From Cordilura impudica (taxonomy: Eukaryota; Arthropoda; Insecta; Diptera; Scathophagidae), in contig OY821519.1 of assembly GCA_963682025.1 (NCBI GenBank), positions 135,947,094 to 136,011,093 of the forward strand: DNA of 64,000 nucleotides, in the 5' to 3' direction. Within the stretch, counting starts at the first letter, position 1. Each line of letters starts with the position of its first letter. The notes under the pieces were generated by a model. It was not told the origin of the DNA and searched no databases. It saw only the letters and a program-made list of their open reading frames with translations. The translations under genes and the position numbers were made by a program. Shown here piece after piece: positions 45,240 to 57,090 of the stretch.

Positions 45240-45826
45240 TTATCAGGGTTTGTTTGCTTTGGCCATCGCTTCATCAGGTATTGGATGGCAGAGGAACTGA
45301 TAATTCTGCACTTAAATTGCCAGTAAATATACATACAAATGAAATTGCAATATACAATATTAAATCGCATTGGGGTAACGCTAATGAAGTTAAAAGATGC
45401 CAAATTATAGTCTGGTAAACTGTCTAATGACGCTTTCGTATTTTTATTATGAGATTTTCTACAAAAACTTCCAGTTATTCCAATTTTAATTAATTCAATC
45501 ATTGTTGACTGAACGAAGGAGCAATTTTTATCCGCATTCCAAATCTGAAATCTCCGTAATTTTCATCCAAGTCAGTTTATGACAGAAGAAGATGGAGTGA
45601 ATTTTCCGACTGAGTCTTTAAAATCATTTGAATTACTACATAATTTAATATTAAAAGTTGGATTAGCAATCAAATTGCTATGAAACCCAAATGCACTAAA
45701 ATTATGTAACGGAACGCGGTTCGTTATCAAGAAAATACTAGGTACGAGGGCGGATTGATATTGAAGCTACATAGCGCTAGATGGTAGCACAAACACAGAA
45801 ACTTTTTTTTAAATTACGATCTGTCA

Positions 45827-46190
45827 AACGTCAGCTGTTAAAATGTCACCCAAATTCATCTATTAGTTTATTTGTTGTAGTCGTTTGAAGTAAGCAACTT
45901 TTGTGTTTCTTGAAAAATGGAAAAAAAGCGAATTTCGTGCAGTGATTAAGCACTATTATTTGAAAGGGAAAACGGCGAAAGAGACAAAAGAGACAAAAGA
46001 AAAGCTCGGAAAACATTACGGTGAGTCTGCTCCGTCAAACGTCAGCTGTTAAAATGTCACCCAAATTCATCTATTAGTTTCGTGCAGTGATTAAGCACTA
46101 TTATTTGAAAGGGAAAACGGCGAATGAGACAAAAGAGACAAAAGAGACAAAAGAAAAGCTCGGAAAACATTACGGTGAGTCTGCTCCGTC
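45827..46190 (+). repeat. internal direct duplication in the mariner element
   Basis: CGTCAAACGTCAGCTGTTAA.. (about 45828-45876 and 46035-46080) and CGTGCAGTGATTAAGCACTA..CATTACGGTGAGTCTGCTCC (about 45937-46035 and 46081-46190) each occur twice. The second copy also gains extra GAGACAAAA units. Confidence 0.85.
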
Positions 46191-47140
46191 AGATTACATG
46201 GTAAAATACTGGATTGCTGAATTTAAACGCGTCTGAACAAGCACTGCAACAATACCATCAACAGGAAGGCCAAAAGAGGTGCTTACTGAAGAAAATATCA
46301 AAAAAATCCTCGATATCGTTATGAATGATCGCCGAGTCAAGTTGCGTGAGATTGCTGAAATGGCAAACATATCACATGAATGTGTGCTCAACATTTTGCA
46401 TGAACATTTGCATATGAAAAAGCTATCGGTAAGGTGGGTGCCGCGTTTGCTCAGTGTCGAACAAAAACGAGTTTGACCGACCACTTCACAGCGGTGTTTG
46501 GACATGATAAAGCGTAATACTGTTGATTTTTGGCGTCGATTAATAACAGTTTATGAAATGTTGATGAAACGTGTGTTCACCACCACACACCTGAAAACAA
46601 AAATCAATCGAAACAATGGGTGGAAGCTGGTGGAAGTGCTCCGAAGAAGGCGAAGGCAGTGAAATCGGCTGGCAAGGTTATGGCCACTGTATTTTGAGAT
46701 GCACATGGAATATTGCTCATCGATTATCTTGAAAAAGGATCCATAATCACAGGAAAGTATTATCGTGCATTATTGGATCAATTGATTGATGCAATCAAGA
46801 AAAAACGACCACATTTAAAGAAGAAAAAGTGCTCTTTCTTCAAGGAAACGCACCGGTTCACACAGCATTAGATACGATGTTAAAATTACGTGAAATAGAC
46901 TTCGAATTGGGTGATCATCCACCTTATAGTCCAGATTTAGCTCCTAGTGACTTTTTCATGTTTCCAAACTTGAAAAAATGGCTCGCAGGAAAAAGATTCA
47001 TCTCAAACGAAGAAGTGATTACCGAAATTAACGCGTATTTTATGGGGTTCCCGAAATCGTATTATTCAGATGGTATAAAAAAGCCGGAATATCGTCCTAC
47101 TAAGTGTGTCGAAGTAAAAGGAGACTATGTTGAGAAATAA
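45917..47140 (+). pseudogene. mariner transposase, inactivated
   Basis: Pieces: MEKKRIS.. at 45917, helix-turn-helix region 46279-46476 (IREIAEMANISHECVLNILH-like, RWVPRLLSVEQK), and 46829-47140 with APVHTAL, HPPYSPDLAPSDFFMFPNLK, NEEVITEIN, GDYVEK. The second catalytic Asp, normally in QDNA, reads QGNA. Together with several stops and frameshifts, this makes it dead. Confidence 0.88.
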
Positions 47141-47430
47141 ATGGTTTTTGAAAACAAAACAATGTTTTTTTTCCTACTTAGGGAGCTTCAATATCAATCC
47201 GCCCTCATAATATGTATTACTTAATCGACAAATATCAATGACAAGGTCAATGGAGATCATGTTTTATTGCCAAGAATCCCGATGAATCCTACAGGTTCGC
47301 CTGGAATATGCAATGATATTCAATAGATCTCATCGCTAGTCGATGCAAGTGTGCAGCCTGAATTTAGAAAATTTATGTGTTGCTCATGGCCAATTGTTGG
47401 TAACCTGCTCCAGAGTTGGTATAATTTACT

Positions 47431-48791
47431 AATAGCAGACAATCATTATATTATTTGAAATAAAACTGAGTTTATTAACTCGAAAATAAAATTGGCATTT
47501 AAAATAACTTACAATAATTCAAATACATACCAAAAACAAATCTTGGAAAAAATAGTATTTTAGGCAGAACAATGTTTGGCAGGAGATCTAGTAACATTAT
47601 AAATCTTGTTGTATGAGAAATCAAATAAATAAATAAACACTGTAGAGTGTTTCTGAATCGACAGTAGCAAACTTTTTTAAATGTGATAAATAATACTCGT
47701 GTTACCGTATGTTTAAAATTGTTTTAACGTGATGTTTTTTATAATTAAATAGAATTTCCTTGAAAAAGTCAACAAAGAATTGACGAAACGTCGGAAAGAA
47801 ATTGTAATTTAAATGCAGTTTTATTTACATTAAAAATCTTAGGCCGTATTAGCTTATTTTCAAATAAAAGCAAACTTGAGTAGCTACTGATTTTTTCTTC
47901 TAATCTTAAATTAAAAGTCTTATAAAAAAAAGCAACGAGACGGCCGCACCGCCCAAAAGTACTTCCCTAAGAAATACTGACACCATTGGCTTTTATAACC
48001 AAAAGAGAAATAATCATTAAAAACTAACGTAGAAGCGTCAAAGCTCTTTAAAATTTGTTTACCTACAAGTACAGTTGAAGATATTAAAATCGCCAATAAT
48101 ATGATAAATTTTTATAATGATTATTGGTTATAATCATATCTTTACTTGAATTTTCATTATCCGGATCCAAGAATGACATCTATTAAATTTTTTTTGAATG
48201 ATAATATTTTTCTGGTTTCTATATTCTACAATTCTAACGAAGGGGCTACTTGACAAACAAACTTTCATCCAAGTCCCTGACTTGGTTGTTATTATTTAAT
48301 TAGTTATTTATTCAAAATATTCTTAAGTTTATGTAATCTTATCTGTCTGTCAATCACTGCTCTTACTTTTATAAAACGTGTATTTGATTGTATTTGAACG
48401 ATTGATTTCATTGTATACACATTGAAACACAAGTTCATTATGGCTTCAAAATTTTGTGACAACCGAATTATGATAAAGTTAACAACGAATTTCCTATTGA
48501 TTAAGATTGCAATTCCTGAAAATGGTTGATTGCTATTTAATTTCTTTCGATGTAGTCTAAGATACATTTGTTTAGATCAAATTGATTGTCCACTTTTGTG
48601 TCCGGTGGGGATGCGAAGTGGAAGACTCCTCACACAGACCGTAGGGTTCCTTTTTTCTATAAAGAAATATATTATTGTGGCGACTAAGACAATCAAGCAA
48701 TTCAGATTTTTGTGTATCATTATTTACAACAATCCGTCGTTGCATTATTGTTCATTTAAATATTCTGAGAAATTCAGTATTTAAGACAATA
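47431..48791. other. no gene supported; one Penelope-like 3' motif
   Basis: Mostly AT-rich unassigned sequence. At about 47760-47800 AAAAGTCAAC..GACGAAACGTCGG resembles the 3' hammerhead-like region of Penelope elements, with a degenerate core. A minus-strand open frame at 48304-48567 (87 codons) has no recognisable motif and is left unannotated. Confidence 0.4.
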
Positions 48792-48824
48792 TCTATATAT
48801 ATAAAATTCATTTTCTGTTTGTTT

Positions 48825-49770
48825 GTTTGACCGCTATACAAATTTTTATTTTTCAACGGATTTTCCTGAAATTTTGTACATACGATCTCATACCCCAAAA
48901 AAGGTCGCCATATACTTTTTACCGGCCACGCCTACTTTTACGCCCACTTTTATGTAAAATTTATTTTTTGTTTTATTCATATTTGTTCACTATACAAATT
49001 TTTATTTGTTAACAGATTTCTCTGAAATTCTGTACACAAGATCCCTGTACCCCAGCTAAGGTCATCGTACACTTTTTATCGACCACGCCTACTTTTACGC
49101 CCACTTTTTATCTACAATACATTTTCTGCTTTATGGTATATTTGTTTGCTATACAAATTTTTATTTTTCAACGGAATTCTCTGTAGGCCACGCCTACTTC
49201 TGCCCCCACCTTTGGTATATTATTAATTTTCTGTTTTTTGGTATATTTGTTCGCTATACAAATTTGTATTTTTCAACGCATTTCTCTGAAATTTGGTACA
49301 CACGATCTTTGTATCCCATGCCAGGTCACCGTGTGCGGCCACACCTACTTTTACGCCCTCTTTTTGTATACAATTCGTTTTCTGTTCTTTGGTATATTTG
49401 TTCACTATAGAAATTTTTATTTTTCAAGGGATCTCTAAAATTTGGTCACACGATCTCTATACTACAGGGAAGGTCACCATATGCTTCTTACAGGCCACGC
49501 CTACTTTGAGAACACTTCTATGTATATAAAACTTAATTTTTTCCTTTTATTTGTTTCTTTATTTGATTGCTATACAAACTTTTATTTTTCAATGGCTTTC
49601 TCCGAAATTTAGTACATATTCCAGGGAAGGTCGCCATATGCTTCTTACCGACCACGCCTACTTTCACGCCCAATTTTCATATAAAATTCATATTTTGTTG
49701 TGTGGTATATTTCTTCCCTATACAAATTTGTACTTTTCAACGGATTTCTCTGAAATTTAGTTTACACGGG
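48825..49770 (+). repeat. tandem units of ~100-170 bp in Helitron H2
   Basis: About seven units start CTATACAAATTTTTATTTTT and contain TCTCTGAAATTTGGTACACA, CCAGG.AAGGTCACC and GGCCACGCCTACTTTTACGC. Related sequence occurs at the left edge of the window. Confidence 0.88.
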
Positions 49771-50099
49771 AATAACTACACCGTGAACATAGAAATGAAC
49801 AAAAGAAATGAACAAATTCCCATTTTTTTTTAATCGAAATAAAAAATGAACTTACTCCTTAAATTCATTCCTAAATTTTTACATATTTTTATTTAATGAA
49901 TTTTGTAAAATATTTATTTGATTGAACATATGCATACTGCTCTCAATATATGTCCTACAACAAATGCATTTAAAATGATTATTCTTTTCAATAGCATCAT
50001 TTCGTTGCGCGGAAGCTACGCGCACGGGGAATACAGCTTAGCTATAATATTGGAATGATCTGAAAAATATATTTTGACAATAAAAATAAGTTGGCAACA

Positions 50100-50480
50100 G
50101 CTGCGCGACAGCACAAGTGCGGCTGCCAAACGCGGAGAAGCGGCGCGCGGACGCGAACGAGACGGATGCGGACGCGACGCGCTCTTGGAACACAGCTCAG
50201 CTAAAATATCGCAATGCTCTGAAAAATATGTTTTAGGGATTAAAATAAGTTAACGAGAACAAAGCGGCAGCACGGGTAGAAGCTGCGAGGAAGCGGCGCG
50301 CGGACGGGACGGATGCGGACGCGACGCGCTCGCGGAACACAGCTCAGCTAAAATATCGCAATGATCTGAAAAATATATTTGGCGATTCAAATAAGTTAAC
50401 AACACTGCGCGGCAGCACGGGTGTGGCTGCCAAACGCGCGGAAGCGGACGCGACTCGCTCGCGGAACACAGCTTAGTGAA
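50100..50480 (+). repeat. GC-rich tandem units in Helitron H2
   Basis: About three units of ~130-150 bp: GCGGACGCGACGCGCTCGCG, GAACACAGCTCAGCTAAAAT, ATCGCAATGATCTGAAAAAT, GGCAGCACGGGT. Helitron H1 has about one unit (2930-3090). It stands out as GC-rich in an AT-rich window. Confidence 0.85.
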
Positions 50481-50978
50481 ATGTCATATGATAAATTTTA
50501 TCTACGTATGTGAAATAATTTCCTGTTGATCAAAATAGGCCACACATATACTATAAGCAGTTACTTAAAGAAACCTTACGACACAATATTAAACGTCGCA
50601 TTAGTTTTTCATTTCTGAAACTTGAATTTGACGTCTTTGCTCAATGATGATCACTTATAGAATGAAGTAATTCAATTTTTAACAGTTCTGATTCCTTTAA
50701 TTTGCAAACGATTCCGTTAAATTTGATGTTTATAAATAAACTTAAAGCGGTTTCGCAACTTATTTTTGAAGCATTTTTGCTGCAGCATCTTAAAAAAACT
50801 TCTAAGTTAAAAAATCAAAAAATTTTGAATTGAAATTTTTGGGGAGAAAGTTCATTTTCTTGGGGAATTTGTTCATTGGGGACTAAGTACTTAGCGCCTG
50901 GTAAGCATAGTGAACCATTTTTCAAGTCAAAGGCCTTTTTATCCCGGGCAAGACCGGGTAAAAACAGCTAGTATTCTA

Positions 50979-51877
50979 TAAAACAAGTAAACAATTTATG
51001 GTCGATCTATACCAACTATACTCTACCAGAAGTTTTGAGAAAGAGTATTCGGTCAAACTTTGCTAAAGTCATACATGGATATGCAAAATAACCAAATTTA
51101 AATAACCATTTTATCAAATTTGCGATATGCGAATACGAAAAAGTTTATATCGAATGCTATTTTTATATAGGGGGCAGGTCGAAAAATGGACCGATCGTGA
51201 CCCTACTTAATTTATTATTATTCGATGACTAAAAATGGTCGGACAGAGTTTATTTTTAGATTGCTGATTGATAACATAAACAAAATATGATCAATATGAT
51301 AATCTGTAATTCAAGTCGATGTCATATGGGGAATTTTAATCGTGACTAGGTCTGAAAGTGCTCATAGTTTCACTAAGTTCAATACCAATCGTCTTGTGGC
51401 CTAATGGAGCTTATATAACGAATTTCATACAAGTGCACTTATATTTGCAAGCTGTAGTTTAACACGAGTTATCTCGTACTGTGTTAACCTGCCATATTCG
51501 TGCTGCTACGATTAAACTCGTAGTATATCGGCGCCAATATGCACAGATGGCTTCTGGGAAACGAACAAGAAATCAATGCTGGTTTAAATGAACAGCAAAT
51601 TTATTAATAAATGAACAGAAAATATAATTATAAAAAATTTATTCAAAATCAAGAAGTAAAAGAATATTTTTATTGGCTTTTTAGGCCAGGATTCCGATAA
51701 TTGCCGTGGCAGTCAACGGGTTCATAAAAATGTTCACAGAATATACAGACAGACAGACGGAGAGATGGATAGATCATCATCGTTAAATCGATGTAATTAA
51801 AGGTGAGTCTAGGTAAAATATATATAATGGTGTTTGTTAGTTGCAAACATCAGCACAACCTTGTTACCTTGTACACC
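50979..51877 (+). repeat. dispersed ACAAGTAAG repeat, diverged copy 4
   Basis: It opens AAAACAAGTAAACAATTTATG directly after the Helitron end and keeps GGACCGATCGTGACC, GACAGACAGACGGAGAG and GTTGCAAACATCAGCACAA. An extra ~200 bases (about 51465-51700) interrupt the family order. Its right edge is within 30 bases of a transporter exon. Confidence 0.7.
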
Positions 51878-51903
51878 CCAGTACAATATATTGCAGTACT
51901 TAC

Positions 51904-52054
51904 CAATATATGTAAGCAATACACTGCTATAATACCAACAATGGCAGTTAATATTAAACCGTTAACATAACCAGCATTAGCAAATGCACTCGGCATTGCC
52001 AAGACACCAGTACCGATACTGGCCTTCAAGAAATGAGCAAATGTCTGCCAGTTG
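51904..52054 (-). CDS. SLC36/PAT amino acid transporter, second exon visible
   Basis: The exon encodes NWQTFAHFLKASIGTGVLAM, PSAFANAGYVNGLILTAIVG and IIAVYCLHIL. L.HLLK..IGTG.LAMP.AF.N.G is the signature of helix 1 in SLC36 transporters, followed by helix 2. Acceptor ..TTTTGTAG, donor GTAAGT; 151 bp, in after two codon bases, out in phase 0. The next exon is at 12695. Confidence 0.92.
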
Positions 52055-52144
52055 CTACAAAATAATAGAAATAACAAAATCAATTACATTATGTTTTATT
52101 ACATATTATTCTTCTTATTAAAAATTTACAAAAACTTGGTTTAC

Positions 52145-52249
52145 TTGGTTGGATTTTTCACATCTCTATGATCATGAGGATCATAATCATCGCCTTCATC
52201 ATTAGGCAATGTACACTTATCGTTCGTAGGCAGGTTTGGTGGAGCAGTC
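52145..52249 (-). CDS. SLC36/PAT amino acid transporter, first exon visible
   Basis: The exon encodes the cytosolic N-terminal tail TAPPNLPTNDKCTLPNDEGD followed by DYDPHDHRDVKNPT; DYDP..HR.V..PT precedes helix 1 in insect SLC36-like proteins. Acceptor ..ATTTCAG, donor GTAAAC. It starts after two bases of a codon, so at least one more 5' exon with the start codon lies upstream; I could not identify it in 52250-57578 or beyond. Confidence 0.85.
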
Positions 52250-53100
52250 CTGAAATAAAAAAATACAAATTAAAGATATTCCATTAAATATATTTACATA
52301 TATATATATAAATATATATTAATACGTGAAGGAAAATTTTTTCATCCCTCTTTAAGCATAAAACATTCACGGAGGAGTGTGAAAATTGCCATAGTTATAG
52401 TTCATATGGAGGAGAAATGTAAAGTTTTAAAATTTATGTATAATATGTGTTAAAAGTATATTAAATTTAAAAAAAATAAATTAGTAATTATAACTAATTT
52501 TATAAGAGCCTAAAGGTATGCTAATCAATTTTAACCCAATTACAATCACTATAATTGTAATCATACACTCTGTGTTGAATTGTAAATTGCCTAAAATTGA
52601 TCAGCATACCTCTATGTTCTTATAAATTTGTTTGTTATCATGATCATATATCATACTCGTAGATATATAGAATAAAACAACATTGACAGAAAAAAATTGA
52701 AAGAAAAAATAAAATTTCCTAGAAATTTCATTCCAATTTTGAGTGCTGGGGCCAAATCACCGCATTCGATATCGAGTAAAATCAATTGAAATTCCATATT
52801 TTGGTTTATTATTTACAGAAGACGGACAAACATCAGCCCTAGTTTCACTTTTATTCTTAACTAGAGTCCATAATTCGTTAACTGTAACAGAGTTAAGTTA
52901 TTCTAAGTATATTATTTTGGAAAATAAAAAAAAATTTCGATCAAAAAATTCGATAACGAATGATTTGATTTTGCCCCTGGGTTATGCTAGTTTACATAAT
53001 ACCTTGATCTTTGTTTAAACATGTCAACTACGTCATATATGTATATGTTTTTAACTATATAAAATAAAGAACATTGTTTTATTAAGTATTTATAATTGTA
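52250..53100. other. intron or intergenic, nothing supported
   Basis: AT-rich sequence upstream of the first visible transporter exon. An inverted pair, TTAGTAATTATAACTAATTTTATAAGAGCC..ATGCTAATCAATTTTA near 52480-52540 and AATTGATCAGCATACC near 52596-52612, hints at a small MITE. No gene is supported. Confidence 0.4.
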
Positions 53101-53169
53101 CTAGCTGGACCCGGCAAAGGTTGTTTTGCCCTCATTGAATTTTTTATTTTAGTTAGAATCTGTATATAC

Positions 53170-53642
53170 CTATATAAAACAAGTAAGAGTGTTATATTCG
53201 GATGGGCCGAATCTTTGATACCCTCCACCTTTTTTATTTTCAATTTTAATTTTTTTTTTTATCATTTTCAATTTTTCATTTTTAATTTCTAATTTTTCAT
53301 TTCCCATTTTCCACTTTCCATTTTCCAATTTTAATTTTTCAATTTCCGTTTTCCATTTTTCATTTTTCATTTTTATATTTTCATTTTTCATTTTCCATTT
53401 TTCATTTTCCATTTTTCATTTTTATATTTTCATTTTTCATTTTCCATTTTTCGTTTTTCATTTTCCATTTTTCATTTTTCGTTTTTCATTTTCCATTTTT
53501 CATTTTTATATTTTAATTTCTCATTTTCCATTTTTCATTTTCCATATTCCACTTTCCATTTTTCATATTTCATTTTTAATTTTTAATTTTTCATTTGCCA
53601 TTTTTAATTTAAAATTTTTCATTTTCCATTTTCCATTTTCCC

Positions 53643-53673
<31 letters not shown>

Positions 53674-54197
53674 TTCATTTTTCATTTTTTATTTTTATTA
53701 ATTTTTAATTTTGAATATTTAATTTTAACGATAAAAAAAATATGTGGTAAAACTTGCTTAGGCCAATATGACACGTGCAGTATTAATATACACACAACTG
53801 AAATGACTTCAACAATACGAAGAATTACAACATATACAACATATCTTAAGAAAAACAACAAACACACTGAAAAATTTTATTTTTTCAAGAGCTTTTTCAA
53901 AGTTTCAATTATAGCTCGTGAACCCTTTGACCGATTTTGACGATTGTAAATAACAACTCCTTTGGGATGTTAGTAAACGATTTTATACAAAAACGAGCGG
54001 TCTAGCTTAGATATTGATGGCGTGATCGTGATTTCCAGACAGACGGACAGACGGTCGTCGGTAAATCAACTTCCCTTTTTATAAGGATCAAGAAAATATA
54101 TATTTTTGGGGTCTAACGAATTTATTTCGATGCGTTACAAACGGAATGACAAACCTATATATACCCTCTGCCACTGAGGTGTGGAGGGTATAAAAAC
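53170..54197 (+). repeat. diverged dispersed repeat with internal microsatellite
   Basis: It begins AAAACAAGTAAGAGTGTTAT, has TACCCTCCACC near the start mirrored by GGTGTGGAGGGTAT at the end, and holds CAGACAGACGGACAGACGG. This is the architecture of the ACAAGTAAG family but the sequence is a distinct subfamily. Confidence 0.7.
53225..53700 (+). repeat. (TTTTCCATTTTTCATT)n low-complexity tract
   Basis: Nearly 480 bases of irregular TTTTCCA/TTTTTCA units. The Lys/Glu/Met-rich frame on the minus strand (53170-53412) is an artefact of this tract. Confidence 0.9.
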
Positions 54198-54339
54198 GTT
54201 TAATCATTTGCTAATATTAATTGAAAACTGTTAAAGAAAAACCATATTTTATTTATGAAAATGAAAATAAATATTTATTGTAACATATAAAATATAACAT
54301 ATTGTAATGCTAAAAAGAGTGAACAATATTTTTAGTTTC

Positions 54340-55590
54340 ATTATTCTCGCAGTAAATGAATAAATTTGCTGGCTTTCCGACACGGGAACATGCCACATAT
54401 AGTTGCTCTAGGGAAAAACAACTGTTTTCGAGGTCCAAACTTCATATTTGCAATGATTGTCCTTGAGATATATTAATAGTCATGGCAAAGCCCAATCTGA
54501 TCGGAAATTGCAATCATAGGAATTCTTGGCAGCAAAATATATTCTACTTTAAATTTTCCTATGAGAATTGTGGCCTCAATAACATTGGGCATTATTCTCT
54601 CATCAATTTACCTGGTTCCATTACATAGTCTCAGAGCGCTGAGGTTATGTAGCAAAATTATTGGAGAACCAACTTTTAATTTTAATAAATGTGCCGGTAG
54701 ACCGGGCACATCAAGTGAATCCAAAAATTCTGTTGACTGCTTCATTTTCCTCAACAACACCATCCATAGATTTGAAAGAAAACGTTTCGGAACCAATCGC
54801 GTCCTGAATAACAACATTAATATTATCGACATAGACATTTTTGCGGCTAAAATAACTCTTTCACTTAACCAATCATGGTTACGATATTGATTTTGAATGT
54901 CGGGGAATACATTTTCAATATCGCGTGACGATATACGTTGACAACAATCTTGTGGATATTTTAACAGTTTGACTGGGTGGGTAAATATTGATTTCACCAT
55001 TACCAAGGTCAAGAAGTTGTTTTGAAAATTGGTCAGCCGTTGGATCATTTTGTAATCGTACTCGCCGGTTTTTTGTTAATTTTATAGTTTGAACGCTACT
55101 CCATAATGTTGATGATTTTAAGCAGGCATTTATTTCGTCACCATAAGTTGATTTTGGTATGACTGGCAATATTTTAAGAAAATCTCCAGATTATAAAATG
55201 AGAGCTCCACTAAAAAGTCTTTCGTTGCCTTTCAAATCTTTTAAAGTTCTATGTAATGCTTCTAAGGAATGTTTGTGAGCCATGGTACATTCATTCCAAA
55301 TAATAATATTACATTTTTGCAGAACTTTTGCCATACCGGAATGTCTTTTGATATTACATACGACATTCTCATTCGTTTGTACGTTTAATGGTGATTTGAG
55401 TGCTGAATGAGCTGTACGACAACCATGCAATAATATTGCGGCTATTCCGGACAAAGCAGTAGCCAATGCAATTTTTCCTTTCTTTTTGGTTAGAATATTT
55501 ATATATAAAAACGTTTGTGAATTTTTTAACTTGTAAAATTTAAATAAATTTGACAACTCATTATTTTTCGAACGCCAGCACCATCTACAG
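54340..55590 (-). pseudogene. Helitron PIF1-like helicase, decayed
   Basis: Reading from 55590 leftward: a ruined Walker A region (SQTFLYINIL), GKIALATALSGIAAILLHG, RTAHSALKSPLNVQTNE, CNIIIWNECTMAHKHSLEAL (Walker B-like), LKGNERLFSGALIL, an in-frame TAA, SGDFLKILPVIPKSTYGDEI, then in shifted frames VFPDIQNQY, FLDSLDVPGLPAHLLKLKVG, SPIILLHNLSALRLCNGTR, and near 54350-54480 the C-terminal IGNCR.. region. The helicase would unwind DNA in rolling-circle transposition. At least one stop and two frameshifts inactivate it. Confidence 0.85.
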
Positions 55591-55619
55591 GGTCCAAAAA
55601 AAATTTTTTTTGGCATCAT

Positions 55620-55975
55620 CTAACAAAATTTTTCAATTTTCACTTTTTGCAAGAAAACGATACACAGTGGTCATATCTATCCACTGCAAAAATCTTGCAT
55701 AGATTTTTCTAGTCTTTTTCGAAAAAAAAACCGTTGTAACCCTCTTTGTGTTATAAGAGTAACTTCTTTAGAATCCACTAAGAAGACATATTTTGAGTTG
55801 CACCCAAAAAACTTCTTATTTTTGATAATCACTGAAAAAATCGCAAAAACATCTACTGTTGTATACTTATTATTCGCAATTCTTTACAATGAAATAACTG
55901 TTTTTAAATTTTGTAGTAAATATTAAAAAAAAACCGTTTTTTGCCTCTACTGAAAATTTGTAAGTTTTGAGGTGC
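55620..55975 (+). mobile_element. partial copy of the TCGCACCTGTACC MITE
   Basis: Inverted relative to the complete copy at 62013-62417: TTGCAAGAAAACGATACACA, GTGGTCATATCTATCCACTG, CCCTCTTTGTGTTATAAGAG, TACTGTTGTATACTTATTAT? and CGTTTTTTGCCTCTACTGAA are shared or nearly so. The terminal TIR is lost at the left and reduced to GTGCGA at the right. Confidence 0.75.
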
Positions 55976-56215
55976 GATACGTACATTCTTAGTTTCAGTA
56001 AAATCGCACCGTATATAAGAATATTCGAAATAACTTTACCCCAGCGCCACCTATCGGGTAAATTAATACATACAAAAATTTCTTATGATGAAACATACAT
56101 ACATTCTGAGTTGCAGTCAAATCGCACTGAAAATAGGAATTTTGTTTATAAATTGACCCCAACGCCAGCTAGAGGGTTAAAACTAAAAAAAAAAAAAAAA
56201 AAAAAAAAACAGAAG
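55976..56215 (+). repeat. two ~110-bp tandem units followed by an A-run
   Basis: Each unit has ACATTCT.AGTT.CAGT.AAATCGCAC and ends TTGACCCCAACGCCAGCT or TTTACCCCAGCGCCACCT. A run of about 25 A residues (56183-56208) follows. A related CGCCAGCACCATCTACAGGG is at 55571. Nature unknown. Confidence 0.6.
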
Positions 56216-56302
56216 AGCTCGAACCGAACCTATGGTGCAAATCTTAGCTCGACAGCTTTTATAGTTCCGGAGATCATTCGCTACAAACAAATGCACCAAC
56301 GT

Positions 56303-57090
56303 TTTTATACCCTATACCACTATGTGGTTTGGGTATAATGACTATGTGCTGCTGTTTGTAACAACCAAAAATATTAGACCTACACCCATCACTTTCTGAT
56401 TCGATTTAACGATGTCCGTCCGTCCGTCCGTCCGTCCGTCCGTCCGTCTGTGTGTCCATGTAAAGCTTGTAATCAAACTGCAGGTCGCAAATATGAATAT
56501 ATTTTGACGAAATTTGGTATTTGATCTTTTATCGGCCATGGGATGAACGCTATTGAAATTGGTGAGAATCGGTCCATGTTCAGACCTAGCCCCCATACAA
56601 ATGACCCCTATGAATTTAACATAAATTGCCATAACATCCAAATTATCATACAAATCTTAGTCAAATTGGGTTTGTATGTATATATTACTTCCATTAATCA
56701 GTAGTCCAGAAATGATCCCTATTGGACAACTCTTAGTCATAGGCCCCATATAGAGCTGCTTCCCGACCTTCACTTAAACTTATCAAAAAACAAAAATATT
56801 GCAGTGATTCTTCTCAAATTTTGTTTGTATATATTTTTAGAAAATACAAGAGACTTTACCAAACATGGTCAGGATCGGTCCATTTTTGGGCCTAGTCCCC
56901 ATATAGATATAGCTTCCGATATGAACTTTTTCATATCTGCAGCCAAAAAAATTAATAAAAATCCCACTCAAATTTGGTTTACGCTTATTTTCTATATCCA
57001 GTTAGTTGGGCCTGAGAGATAGGGTATATAAAGGCATGGTATAGGGTATCGTATAGTCGGTCTCGACCGACTATAATTTTCTTACTTGTT
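56303..57090 (-). repeat. dispersed ACAAGTAAG repeat, copy 5
   Basis: Reverse orientation: starts TATACCCTATACCACTATGT, has CCGTCCGTCCGTCCGTCCGT at 56417-56446, ends ATAATTTTCTTACTTGTT. Family order is intact. Confidence 0.9.

Larger units (their letters stand above)
45745..47207 (+). mobile_element. mariner-family element
   Basis: The tips GAGGGCGGATTGATATTGAA are inverted at 47188-47207, and TA flanks both sides (45743-45744, 47208-47209). Size and protein fit mariner, except for a duplicated block near the 5' end. It is inserted in a Helitron helicase remnant. Confidence 0.92.
45240..47430 (+). pseudogene. Helitron PIF1-like helicase remnant, split by a mariner element
   Basis: Left piece: ALAIASSGIG (about 45256-45286), then in another frame SALKLPVNIHTNEIAIYNIK, CQIIVW (to 45418), PVIPIL, LHNLILKVG, and ALKLCNGTRFVIKK (about 45690-45737). 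After the mariner (45745-47207) come NGDHVLLPRIPMNPT (about 47248-47295), VRLEYAMIFN, and LNLENLCVAHGQLLVTCSRV (about 47360-47418). These follow the order of Helitron helicase motifs, so the two halves were one gene. Frame breaks abound. Confidence 0.8.
48792..50971 (+). mobile_element. complete non-autonomous Helitron H2
   Basis: The 5' end is TCTATATATATAAAATTC after A (48791). The 3' end is hairpin CCCGG/CCGGG (50943-50947, 50954-50958), TAAAAACAG and CTAG before T (50972): Helitron ends in an AT target with no duplication. It contains no Rep or helicase, only two blocks of tandem repeats and the MITE-derived region shared with H1. Confidence 0.88.
53101..55620 (-). mobile_element. Helitron copy H3, minus strand, 5' end not found
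   Basis: The 3' terminus read on the minus strand is hairpin GGCAAA/TTTGCC (53125-53130 with 53113-53118), CGGGTCCAG, CTAG (53104-53101) and T. Upstream on the same strand lies a decayed helicase (54340-55590). A diverged dispersed repeat (53176-54197) is inserted between. The hairpin differs from H1 and H2, so this is another Helitron family. Confidence 0.8.

Noticed and set aside
45098..45418. Treating 45098-45418 as a standalone gene
   Set aside because: Its only recognisable part is the Helitron helicase fragment at its 3' end; the upstream half is unrelated sequence in frame by chance.
48304..48567. 87-codon minus-strand frame that might be an exon
   Set aside because: No recognisable motif, no clear splice borders, and repeat-rich surroundings.
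52743..53018. 91-codon plus-strand frame upstream of the transporter exons
   Set aside because: Composition is AT-driven, there is no known domain, and the strand is opposite to both host genes.
53170..53412. Lys/Glu/Asn/Met-rich frame
   Set aside because: Translation of the TTTTCCATTTTTCATT low-complexity tract.
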